Shown here piece by piece: positions 8,102 through 14,083 of a stretch of 14,083 nucleotides of DNA. The stretch is from NCBI GenBank assembly GCA_905480565.1, contig CAJQQW010000145.1, forward strand, positions 1-14,083. The letters run 5' to 3'. How positions within the stretch are numbered: the first letter of the stretch is position 1; every line of letters starts with the position of its first letter. Position numbers and translations under genes: made by a program. The DNA is from an uncultured Halioglobus sp. GTDB taxonomy: Bacteria > Pseudomonadota > Gammaproteobacteria > Pseudomonadales > Halieaceae. The notes under the pieces are model-generated. The model was not told the DNA's origin. It saw nothing but the letters and a program-made list of their open reading frames with translations, and did not search any database.

Positions 8102-8125
8102 GACATGACCTGCCGCTGTCATGTC
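8102..8125. promoter_or_regulatory. Candidate operator: perfect inverted repeat GACATGAC-N8-GTCATGTC
   Basis: Two 8-base arms (8102-8109 and 8118-8125) are exact reverse complements around an 8-base spacer, in the divergent region between the GGDEF/araC operon and the acyl-CoA dehydrogenase unit. On the minus strand TTGACT (8127-8132, 5/6 to the -35 consensus) lies immediately upstream, so the repeat would sit between -35 and the start region, a typical repressor location. The 24-base span suits a dimeric regulator. No good -10 was found for this strand. Confidence 0.45.
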
Positions 8126-8153
8126 CAGTCAATTTATTTGTCGGGAGCGGTCA

Positions 8154-8182
8154 TTGTTGGCCTCTCGGGCGCTAACCATACT
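8154..8182 (+). promoter_or_regulatory. Candidate sigma-70 promoter for the acyl-CoA dehydrogenase unit
   Basis: TTGTTG (8154-8159, 4/6) and CATACT (8177-8182, 4/6) with a 17-base spacer, ending 39 bases before the ATG at 8222. Position and spacing are good but the hexamers are only moderate. Confidence 0.35.
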
Positions 8183-8221
8183 GTGAGCCGCTTGAATAAC
8201 TGTCTCCAAAGGGCTTTACCC

Positions 8222-9397
8222 ATGTTGCAAAGACAATTTACCGAAGAACAGCACATGTTTCGCGATGCTTATCGCAAATTTCTTGCAGCTGAGATTGTGC
8301 CACATATGGAGACATGGCGTGAATCCGGAATTGTGGACCGCGAGGCGTTCCGGCGCGCCGGTGAGCAGGGTTTTTTGATGATATGGCCCGACGAGAAATA
8401 TGGCGGAATGGGCGACTCGGACTTCCGGTTTGAGCAAATTATTATCGAGGAGACAAGCTACGCCCGGGTTGCAGACTGGTATAACACGCTCCATAGCCGA
8501 CTGGTTGGGCCGTACTTTACCCGTTTTGGTAGTGAAGAGCAGTGTCAGCGCCTGCTGCCCAAATGCGTCAGTGGCGAGTACGTCCTGGCGATCGCTATGA
8601 CAGAGCCTGACGCGGGCAGTGACCTTGCCGGTATGCGCTCCAACGCGGTAGAAAAAGATGATCACTGGGTACTGAACGGATCCAAAGTGTTTATATCGAA
8701 TGGCATCAACGCGGACCTTGTCATTGTAGCCGCTAAGACCGACCCTGAAAATAATCCACACGCGATGACATTGTTTGTAGTCGAGCGCGGAATGGAGGGT
8801 TTTGAGCGGGGCCGTAACCTGAAAAAAATGGGTCTCAAGGCTCAGGACACAGCCGAACTGTTTTTCAATGACGTCAAGGTGCCCAAGGCTAATGTGCTGG
8901 GCGAACCCGGCAAGGGCTTTTACTATTTGATGGAAGGCCTTGCTGAGGAGCGTCTTATTGGCGCGGCAGGCTACCTGTCCGCTGCGCAGCTTTCCTGGGA
9001 TCTGACCCTCAACTATGTGAAGGAGCGCAAGGCCTTTGGCAAGACAGTTGCCGCGTTTCAAAATACACAGTTCAAGCTCGCTGAGCTGCGCACGGAGCTC
9101 GATTTTGCGCAGGCCTACGTCGATTACTGCGTGACAGCCTTCAATTCTGGAAATTTGACTGCGGTAGATGCTGCAAAGGCCAAACTGGCTACGAGTGAGT
9201 TGCAGGTAAAAGTCGCCGATGTTGGTGTGCAGTTGCATGGCGGTAACGGCTACATGGATGAATACCCTATTAGCCGGCAGTACACCGATGCGAAGATTTC
9301 CACAATCTACGCGGGCAGTTCCGAAGTGATGAAAATTATAATTAGCCGGGATTTCCTGGCCGAAGACTACACCCCATTCAACACGCGTAACTTTTGA
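8222..9397 (+). CDS. Acyl-CoA dehydrogenase
   Basis: A 391-residue FAD flavoprotein of normal family length. It oxidises an acyl-CoA to the trans-2-enoyl-CoA and passes electrons to ETF. Visible signatures: AMTEPDAGSDLAGM (FAD/substrate loop), KVFISNGINADL, the ERKAFGKTVAAFQ helix and the C-terminal QLHGGNGYMDEYP. In medium-chain enzymes the catalytic Glu lies in IYEGT. Here that position is Ala (A364 in IYAGSSEV), while E243 in EERLIGAA occupies the helix-G position used by isovaleryl- and long-chain-type enzymes. That points to a branched or long substrate, but this is inference. The start is ATG 8222 (MLQRQF), matching the family N-terminus, with AAAGGG at 8208-8213; the in-frame upstream ATG at 8048 would add 58 unrelated residues and run into the divergent gene. 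The SDR gene follows after 46 bases. Confidence 0.93.
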   Translation: MLQRQFTEEQHMFRDAYRKFLAAEIVPHMETWRESGIVDREAFRRAGEQGFLMIWPDEKYGGMGDSDFRFEQIIIEETSYARVADWYNTLHSRLVGPYFTRFGSEEQCQRLLPKCVSGEYVLAIAMTEPDAGSDLAGMRSNAVEKDDHWVLNGSKVFISNGINADLVIVAAKTDPENNPHAMTLFVVERGMEGFERGRNLKKMGLKAQDTAELFFNDVKVPKANVLGEPGKGFYYLMEGLAEERLIGAAGYLSAAQLSWDLTLNYVKERKAFGKTVAAFQNTQFKLAELRTELDFAQAYVDYCVTAFNSGNLTAVDAAKAKLATSELQVKVADVGVQLHGGNGYMDEYPISRQYTDAKISTIYAGSSEVMKIIISRDFLAEDYTPFNTRNF

Positions 9398-9443
9398 CCA
9401 CTAACGCCGATACCGGCATACCAACTTGTTCAGGAGAATCGAT

Positions 9444-10235
9444 ATGGATTTAAAAGATAAAGTCGCAGTAATCACCGGTGGATCGTCTGGCCTGGGCCGC
9501 GCTACCGTCAAACGTTTTGTCGCCAATGGTGCCAAAGCCGTTATTTTCGATATGAATGAAGAAAAAGGGCAGCAACTGGTTGATGAGTTCGGCGGCAGCG
9601 TAATTTTCTGCAACGTCAACGTGACCAGTGAAGAGTCCGTTCAGGCTGGTATTGCCGCTGCGATGGATGCATTTGGTGCTATCCATATTTGCTGCAACTT
9701 TGCTGGAACTGGGAACGCTATACGTACAATGGGTAAGAAGGGCCCATTTCCGCTGGATGAGTTCAATAAAATCATTCAGATTAACCTGGTAGGCACCTTT
9801 AACGTGTTGCGCCTTTGTGCCGAGAAGATGTCGGACAATGAGGTGATCAACGACGATGGTGGCCGCGGCGTTATTATTAATACTGCATCGGTGGCGGCGT
9901 ATGAAGGGCAGGTTGGACAGGCTGCGTACTCCGCCTCTAAAGGCGGTGTTGTCGGGATGACGCTGCCTATTGCCCGTGACCTTTCTGTTCTGGGTATTCG
10001 GGTGAATACTATCGTGCCTGGCTTGATCGCGACCCCACTAATGATGGGCGGTGCAGAGGAAATGACCCCGGAAATTGCAGAATTCCTGCAGCCACTTGCC
10101 AGCCAGGTACTGTACCCCAAGCGACTGGGTAAAGCGGACGAGATCGCCCAGTTGGCGCAGCAGATTGCCGAGAATGACTATATTAACGGCGAGTGTATCC
10201 GTATGGATGGCGGTATCCGGATGCAGCCCAAGTAA
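9444..10235 (+). CDS. HSD10-type SDR: 3-hydroxyacyl-CoA / 2-methyl-3-hydroxybutyryl-CoA dehydrogenase
   Basis: A 263-residue short-chain dehydrogenase. The NAD-binding GGSSGLG lies at residues 12-18, with an acidic residue at the end of the second strand (IFD), which favours NAD over NADP. Catalytic S149, Y162 and K166 lie in the stretch NTASVAAYEGQVGQAAYSASK-like, which is nearly identical to human HSD17B10, as is the C-terminus GECIRMDGGIRMQPK. The family oxidises 3-hydroxyacyl-CoA, including 2-methyl-branched ones, to 3-ketoacyl-CoA, the third step of beta-oxidation, so it fits after the acyl-CoA dehydrogenase upstream. The start is ATG 9444 with AGGAG at 9432-9436 (7-base spacing); a TTG at 9426 in frame is upstream of that site and unlikely. 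The gene is last in its unit before the terminator-like hairpins. Confidence 0.93.
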   Translation: MDLKDKVAVITGGSSGLGRATVKRFVANGAKAVIFDMNEEKGQQLVDEFGGSVIFCNVNVTSEESVQAGIAAAMDAFGAIHICCNFAGTGNAIRTMGKKGPFPLDEFNKIIQINLVGTFNVLRLCAEKMSDNEVINDDGGRGVIINTASVAAYEGQVGQAAYSASKGGVVGMTLPIARDLSVLGIRVNTIVPGLIATPLMMGGAEEMTPEIAEFLQPLASQVLYPKRLGKADEIAQLAQQIAENDYINGECIRMDGGIRMQPK

Positions 10236-10280
10236 GAGTCAGTGCCAGGAGGTATGCAGGGGGCTTCCGGTTCACGTGAT

Positions 10281-10339
10281 CGCACGTTTTTTTTTGTGCG
10301 TTTTGCGGGTCGGGAGTTTCTCTCCCGCTCCTGTTTTTT
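10281..10339 (+). terminator. Tandem terminator-like hairpins after the SDR gene
   Basis: First hairpin: CGCAC (10281-10285) pairs with GTGCG (10296-10300), the loop is largely a run of nine T, and TTTT follows. Second hairpin: CGGGAG (10311-10316) and CTCCCG (10322-10327) with a five-base loop, and six T at 10334-10339, slightly distant from the stem. Either could end the acyl-CoA dehydrogenase/SDR transcript. Confidence 0.5.
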
Positions 10340-10341
10340 GA

Positions 10342-10414
10342 CTGGGATGCCAGGTAAGGATTGTCGATGCAGCAGCGCTGAGGCCATAGACCAGTATTGA
10401 CGGCCTCATCCCAG
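10342..10414. repeat. Nested inverted repeats in the 260-base intergenic region
   Basis: The outer arms CTGGGA (10342-10347) and TCCCAG (10409-10414) enclose an inner pair TGAGGCC (10379-10385) and GGCCTCA (10402-10408). On the right side the two arms are directly adjacent, so both helices could stack, and the palindrome CAGCGCTG (10373-10380) overlaps the left inner arm. This could be a folded leader/RNA element or a protein-binding region; no open frame of note is present. Confidence 0.35.
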
Positions 10415-10422
10415 CCTTTGCT

Positions 10423-10440
10423 GTTTAATACACTTTAAAC
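10423..10440. promoter_or_regulatory. Inverted repeat GTTTAA-N6-TTAAAC upstream of the racemase unit
   Basis: Perfect six-base arms with a six-base spacer, AT-rich in an otherwise GC-richer gap, ending 55 bases before the racemase ATG. This is a candidate operator or part of the promoter of the second unit. No convincing -35/-10 pair was found with it. Confidence 0.35.
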
Positions 10441-10495
10441 GCCTGCCTCTCCTCTTGATCGTCATTAGGGGGCGCAGGTGCAGCAGGAGGGCCGC

Positions 10496-11629
10496 ATGGG
10501 TCCACTAAACGGTTACACGGTTCTTGAACTGGCGGGTATCGGGCCTGCGCCTATGGGGGCTATGATCCTCGCAGATATGGGTGCGGAGGTTATCCGTATC
10601 GACAGGGCCGCGGGAATGGGCGGCATGCACATGAAAGATGTCAGCTCTCGAGGCAAGAAATCAGTCGCGCTGAATCTTAAGGATCCAGCCGGTGTAGAAA
10701 CGCTATTGCGCATGGTCGAAAATGCCGATGTGCTGGTTGATCCTATGCGACCGGGTGTCTGCGAGAAGCTGGGAATTGGCCCGGACGTTTGTCTGGAACG
10801 TAATCCCAAGCTGGTTTATTCCCGCATGACGGGCTGGGGTCAGGATGGCCCGCTGGCGCAGGCCGCGGGACATGATATCAACTATATTTCCATTACGGGC
10901 GCGCTCTATGCTATGGGTCGTAAGGGTGAGAAGCCAGTGCCGCCGCTGAATTTGGTGGGTGATTTTGGTGGTGGTGGTATGTTGCTGGTCACCGGCGTGC
11001 TGGCAGCACTGCTGGAGACCGGAAGTTCCGGCAAGGGACAGGTTATTGACGCGGCGATGGTGGACGGCGCTGCGCAGCTCATGTGGATGTTCTATGGCTT
11101 TCAGGCGATGGGAATGTGGAATGAGAAAGAGCGCGGTTCCAATATGCTTGATGGTGGCGCACACTTCTACGATACCTACGAATGCGCCGATGGTGAGTAC
11201 ATCTCTTTGGGCGCTATCGAACCTCAGTTTTACGCACTCCTAAAGGAATTGGCCGGCTTGCCAGAAGAGGACTTCGGTGATCAGGGCAACAGGGATAAGT
11301 GGCCCGAAATGAAGGAAAAGCTGACAACGATAATGAAAACTAAAACACAGGCGGAATGGTGCAGTGTTATGGAGGGAACGGATGTTTGCTTTGCGCCGGT
11401 TCTGAATTTTATGGATGCTCCCAATCATCCTGCCAACGTGGCCCGCAACGCTTATATAGAGCTGGATGGCATGACGCAGCCGGCTCCGGCGCCGCGTTTT
11501 AGTCGCACGCCTTCGCAAGTGCGTCACGGTGGTCATGACGTCGGCGAGGATACCAATGCTGTGCTGACCGATATGGGTTTTGGTGAGCAGGAGCTGAATA
11601 CACTTCGCGATAGCGGCGCAATCACATAG
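10496..11629 (+). CDS. Alpha-methylacyl-CoA racemase (CaiB/BaiF family)
   Basis: A 377-residue family III CoA-transferase-fold protein. The three catalytic residues of the mycobacterial enzyme are all present: H126 in GHDINY, D156 in NLVGDFGGG and E242 in GAIEPQFYA. It interconverts (2R)- and (2S)-2-methylacyl-CoA, needed because acyl-CoA dehydrogenases act on only one epimer of methyl-branched chains such as isoprenoids or sterol side chains. The GHDINY/GDFGGG/GAIEPQ set distinguishes it from formyl-CoA or carnitine transferases. The start is ATG 10496 because a perfect AGGAGG (10485-10490) lies 5 bases upstream; the in-frame GTG at 10478 precedes it. Probably the first gene of an operon with the two crotonases and the carboxylase gene; the next gene is 25 bases away. 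Confidence 0.93.
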   Translation: MGPLNGYTVLELAGIGPAPMGAMILADMGAEVIRIDRAAGMGGMHMKDVSSRGKKSVALNLKDPAGVETLLRMVENADVLVDPMRPGVCEKLGIGPDVCLERNPKLVYSRMTGWGQDGPLAQAAGHDINYISITGALYAMGRKGEKPVPPLNLVGDFGGGGMLLVTGVLAALLETGSSGKGQVIDAAMVDGAAQLMWMFYGFQAMGMWNEKERGSNMLDGGAHFYDTYECADGEYISLGAIEPQFYALLKELAGLPEEDFGDQGNRDKWPEMKEKLTTIMKTKTQAEWCSVMEGTDVCFAPVLNFMDAPNHPANVARNAYIELDGMTQPAPAPRFSRTPSQVRHGGHDVGEDTNAVLTDMGFGEQELNTLRDSGAIT

Positions 11630-11654
11630 AAAATTCGCACGAGAGGACACATGC

Positions 11655-12443
11655 ATGAGTAACTACGAGGCAGTACAAATAGACTTGCAGGGTGCGGTAG
11701 GCGTTGTAACCCTTAATCGACCCGATAGGCTCAATAGCTTTGATGGCAGTCTGCGTCGCGACCTGCTGCTGGCAGTGCGCGAGATGAACGCGAATGACAG
11801 CGTACGCGCAGTTGTACTTACAGGAGCGGGCCGTGCCTTTAGCGCCGGAGCTGATCTTGCCGATATGCCAGAAGATCGAACCAACTTTCGAGTGGAAGAC
11901 CAACTCAACGGAGAGTACAAGCCAGCTCTGCTTGAGATTCACGAAGGACCTAAGCCCTGGATTAGTGCAATTAATGGCGCTTGCGCGGGTATTGGCAGTG
12001 CCTTGGGCATGGTTTGCGACCTCACCGTGATGGCAGAGGACGCGTACATCTACCAGGCGTTTGCAGCAATCAGCCTTGTTCCTGATGGAGGGGCTACCTG
12101 GCACCTCGTGCGTACCCTGGGTCGGAAGCGCGCCTATGAAATGATTGTGACGGGTGAAAAGGTTAGCGCGCAGAAGTGCCTCGAGTGGGGGCTGTGTAAC
12201 CGGGTTGTGCCCGCTGACAACCTGCTGGAGGACACGCTTGCCTGGGCCAATGAGATCGCAGCAAAGGCGCCGTTATCTCTTCGTTATGCCAAGGAAGCAA
12301 TTAACGATGCGATCGAGCAGCCCTTGGCCGAAACCATCTCTGCGGAAGCCAAGTTGCAACATATTTGTATTAGCAGTGAAGACGCGAAAGAAGGTGTTGT
12401 TGCTTTCATGCAAAAACGCGAGGCGAACTGGAAGGGCCGCTAG
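11655..12443 (+). CDS. Enoyl-CoA hydratase/isomerase family protein (PaaG-like)
   Basis: A 262-residue crotonase. Oxyanion-hole segments are SAGADL (63-68) and the ACAGIG stretch (about 109-114). Both Glu residues of true hydratases are missing: the first is A116, and the second region reads YQAFAAISLVPDGG. That pattern, with Asp in VPD (D144), is typical of PaaG-type isomerases (ring-opening or double-bond-shifting), where that Asp is reported as catalytic. An enoyl-CoA isomerase is therefore more likely than a hydratase. The start is ATG 11655 with GAGAGGA upstream; an out-of-frame ATG at 11651 precedes it. It lies 19 bases before the second crotonase. Confidence 0.9.
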   Translation: MSNYEAVQIDLQGAVGVVTLNRPDRLNSFDGSLRRDLLLAVREMNANDSVRAVVLTGAGRAFSAGADLADMPEDRTNFRVEDQLNGEYKPALLEIHEGPKPWISAINGACAGIGSALGMVCDLTVMAEDAYIYQAFAAISLVPDGGATWHLVRTLGRKRAYEMIVTGEKVSAQKCLEWGLCNRVVPADNLLEDTLAWANEIAAKAPLSLRYAKEAINDAIEQPLAETISAEAKLQHICISSEDAKEGVVAFMQKREANWKGR

Positions 12444-12462
12444 GTCTACTGAGGCGAGTATT

Positions 12463-13245
12463 ATGTCAGATACAGAACTGCTTATTGAGCGTGAGGACGG
12501 TTACGCGGTTCTTACCTTGAACCGGCCGGAGGCACGTAACGCGTTGTCGCCGCAATTACTGACACAACTCTGTGAGGCGTTTCGAGAACTTCAAGGTGAA
12601 CGTGATGTGCATGCTGTTGTGCTGACAGGCGCGGGGAAGGCATTCTGTGCTGGACTTGACCTGAAGGCGATGGCAGAGGGTGGCGGTCTTGGCGCCTATG
12701 CCATTCACGGTGAGCACGATATTATGGCGGCCATGGACGCATTTGATCGTCCTATCATCATTGGTGTTAATGGCGTTGCCGCCACGGGTGGCTTTGAGTT
12801 GGCTTTGATGGGCGATATCCTGCTAGCCTCCGAGGAAGCGCGTTTTGCTGACACGCATTGTCGCGTTGGTCTGGCGCCCGGATGGGGGCTATCACAGAAA
12901 CTCGCACGGATTATTGGGCCGAGCAGGGCCCGAGAGGCACACTTCACCGGCAATTTTATCTCCGCCGCTCAAGCAGAAGCCTGGGGTCTTGTCAGTCGCA
13001 CTGTGCCGACAGATGTATTGCGCGATGAATGCTGCCGCATCGCCAGAGATATAGTCGATTGTGTGCCCGAGACGGTTAAGGTTTACAAGACGATGGTCAA
13101 TAAAGGACTGGCTATGGACCTCGCCGCAGGTCTTGCTATGGAGCGCAATGTCATGACCTATGTGAACCGCAGTGTATCCGGTGAAGCGATCGGTGCGCGT
13201 CGTTCCAGTGTGCAGGAGCGCGGCAAGTCGCAGCAATCCCGATGA
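12463..13245 (+). CDS. Enoyl-CoA hydratase (crotonase family)
   Basis: A 260-residue crotonase. Oxyanion-hole parts are CAGLDL (62-67) and the AATGG region (106-110). The first catalytic Glu of hydratases is present (E112 in GGFELA). The second, 20 residues on, is H132 in FADTHCRVG followed by PGWGLSQ. This ADTH/PGWG group is common in proteobacteria and actinobacteria and usually labelled enoyl-CoA hydratase, though hydration with one Glu is not assured. The start is ATG 12463 with GAGG at 12451-12454; the longer in-frame ORF from 12154 overlaps the upstream gene and is rejected. It is part of the racemase operon, 36 bases before the carboxylase gene. Confidence 0.9.
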   Translation: MSDTELLIEREDGYAVLTLNRPEARNALSPQLLTQLCEAFRELQGERDVHAVVLTGAGKAFCAGLDLKAMAEGGGLGAYAIHGEHDIMAAMDAFDRPIIIGVNGVAATGGFELALMGDILLASEEARFADTHCRVGLAPGWGLSQKLARIIGPSRAREAHFTGNFISAAQAEAWGLVSRTVPTDVLRDECCRIARDIVDCVPETVKVYKTMVNKGLAMDLAAGLAMERNVMTYVNRSVSGEAIGARRSSVQERGKSQQSR

Positions 13246-13281
13246 TATCCGCGTCTCCGGTGGCTTAGCAGGGAGTAGTTG

Positions 13282-14083
13282 ATGGATTCAGATGTCAGGC
13301 CCGAATTGCAGGCACTCCGTGAGCGATTGACAAGGACACAGGATGCAGCGCGCAATGAAGCTCGTGAACGTCGGCATGCGAGAGGCAACCGCACCGCGCG
13401 TGAAAACGTCAATGACCTTGTTGATGAGGGCTCTTTTCAGGAATACGGACAGCTGGCGGTTGCAGCACAACGCAGTCGGCGGGAGTATGTCGACCTGCAG
13501 ACAGAGACCGCAGCCGACGGCATTATCACCGGTACCTGCACGATCAACGCTAAACTTGTCGGTCACAGGCAAGCCCGCGCGGTGGCAGTGGTAAACGATT
13601 ACGCTGTATTGGCGGGCTCCCAGGGGTATTTCCACCACCGCAAACTCGACCGCATCTGTGAGCTCGCCAGGGAGCAGTCCCTGCCCGTGATTATGTACTC
13701 AGAGGGCGGTGGTGGGCGTCCTGGCGATACCGATGTTATGACCCAGATCGCGGGACTCAACCTGACTTCGTTTAGTACTTGGGCTGCCCTCAGTGGCAGA
13801 GTCCCGAGGATTGCCGTCAGCAACGGGTACTGTTTTGCGGGCAATGCCGCGTTGTTTGGAAGTGCCGACTCCTGCATCGCCACGCGTAACTCCTGGATCG
13901 GTATGGCGCGTCCGGCAATGATCGAGGGCGGCGGCCTTGGTACCTATAAGCCGACTGAAATAGGTCCAGTTGCGGAGCAGGAAAAAATCGGGGTGGTCGA
14001 TATCGTCGCGGAAGACGAGGCCCACGCTACACGACTTGCGCAACAGTTATTGTCGTATTTTCAGGGTCCCGTAGCTGAATGGC
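13282..14083 (+). CDS. Acyl-CoA carboxylase, carboxyltransferase subunit, 3' partial
   Basis: The frame is open from ATG 13282 to the window end, giving 267 residues of a protein usually above 500. The N-terminal part has the carboxyltransferase pattern: LRERL helix, ARENVNDLVDEGSFQEYG, the ADGIITGTCTINA strand region, then MYSEGGGGRPGD (138-149) and SNGYCFAGNAALFG (180-193), where the acyl-CoA and carboxybiotin sites lie. The full enzyme needs biotin carboxylase and biotin carrier parts, expected beyond the edge or in the missing C-terminus. It carboxylates an acyl-CoA such as propionyl-, acetyl- or a branched acyl-CoA; the substrate is not readable. GGGAG at 13271-13275 is a good ribosome site. 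It is the last gene of the visible operon. Confidence 0.88.
   Translation, partial: MDSDVRPELQALRERLTRTQDAARNEARERRHARGNRTARENVNDLVDEGSFQEYGQLAVAAQRSRREYVDLQTETAADGIITGTCTINAKLVGHRQARAVAVVNDYAVLAGSQGYFHHRKLDRICELAREQSLPVIMYSEGGGGRPGDTDVMTQIAGLNLTSFSTWAALSGRVPRIAVSNGYCFAGNAALFGSADSCIATRNSWIGMARPAMIEGGGLGTYKPTEIGPVAEQEKIGVVDIVAEDEAHATRLAQQLLSYFQGPVAEW

Noticed and set aside
8087..8122. GGDEF start at ATG 8122
   Set aside because: No ribosome site is visible and the codon lies within the perfect palindrome; ATG 8086 has AGGA at proper spacing. Not excluded with certainty.
8048..8221. N-terminal extension of the acyl-CoA dehydrogenase
   Set aside because: The 58 extra residues have no family similarity, overlap the divergent GGDEF gene, and lie partly upstream of the candidate promoter; MLQRQF at 8222 fits the family.
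8216..9238. 340-residue minus-strand open frame opposite the acyl-CoA dehydrogenase
   Set aside because: It is antisense to a clearly conserved gene, has no recognisable domain and no ribosome site, and is explained by codon bias of the real gene.
10281..10300. Run of nine T as a phase-variable tract
   Set aside because: It is in a non-coding region and forms the loop of a terminator-like hairpin, so a frameshift role is not supported.
10178..10387. Small minus-strand frame in the intergenic gap
   Set aside because: Basic, low-information product overlapping the SDR 3' end and the hairpins; no ribosome site seen.
12154..12462. Long N-terminal extension of the second crotonase
   Set aside because: It overlaps the previous gene in another frame and reads as Arg/Ser-rich noise; ATG 12463 has a ribosome site and the normal crotonase N-terminus.
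1..14083. CRISPR arrays, tRNA/rRNA genes, transposases or integration sites
   Set aside because: No regularly spaced repeats, RNA gene signatures, transposase-like proteins or flanking duplications were seen.

Overview
The window looks like a piece of a free-living, aerobic, Gram-negative gammaproteobacterial chromosome, probably marine and possibly near the Cellvibrionales/Halieaceae. That placement rests on the SprT and DUF748 families, the mixed fatty-acid gene set and moderate GC. It is inference, because no 16S or other marker is present. No mobile element, tRNA, rRNA or CRISPR array is visible, and no gap without a gene exceeds about 260 bases.

Left part (1-5733): The first gene is cut by the window edge. 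It encodes a large exported-type protein that joins a c-type cytochrome segment (CxxCH) to a copper type II monooxygenase core of the PHM/DBH kind, with all six expected copper ligands visible, followed by a His-rich region and an unassigned beta-rich C-terminus. Directly behind it lies a SprT-like zinc metalloprotein gene. Convergent to these two is a 997-residue DUF748/AsmA-like envelope protein on the minus strand.

Middle (5905-8221): A minus-strand two-gene operon encodes a seven-helix membrane GGDEF protein and, 7 bases downstream, an AraC-family regulator. The GGDEF motif is GGGEF, so synthesis of c-di-GMP is doubtful, but the RxxD inhibitory site is intact. This suggests a c-di-GMP receptor. 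The region between this operon and the next, divergent genes contains a perfect 8-8-8 inverted repeat and a plausible sigma-70 promoter.

Right part (8222-14083): Six plus-strand genes of acyl-CoA metabolism lie in two probable transcription units. Unit one is an acyl-CoA dehydrogenase plus an HSD10-type short-chain dehydrogenase, ending in terminator-like hairpins. Unit two is an alpha-methylacyl-CoA racemase, a PaaG-like crotonase, a second crotonase and an acyl-CoA carboxylase carboxyltransferase that runs off the window. Together these resemble a beta-oxidation module for methyl-branched or cyclic acyl-CoA: racemise at the alpha carbon, dehydrogenate, isomerise or hydrate, oxidise the 3-hydroxyl, then process a product by biotin-dependent carboxylation. 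The substrate cannot be read from the sequence. The AraC regulator is a reasonable candidate local regulator. The most notable items are the heme-copper fusion enzyme, the degenerate GGDEF with retained I-site and the divergent-promoter palindrome.
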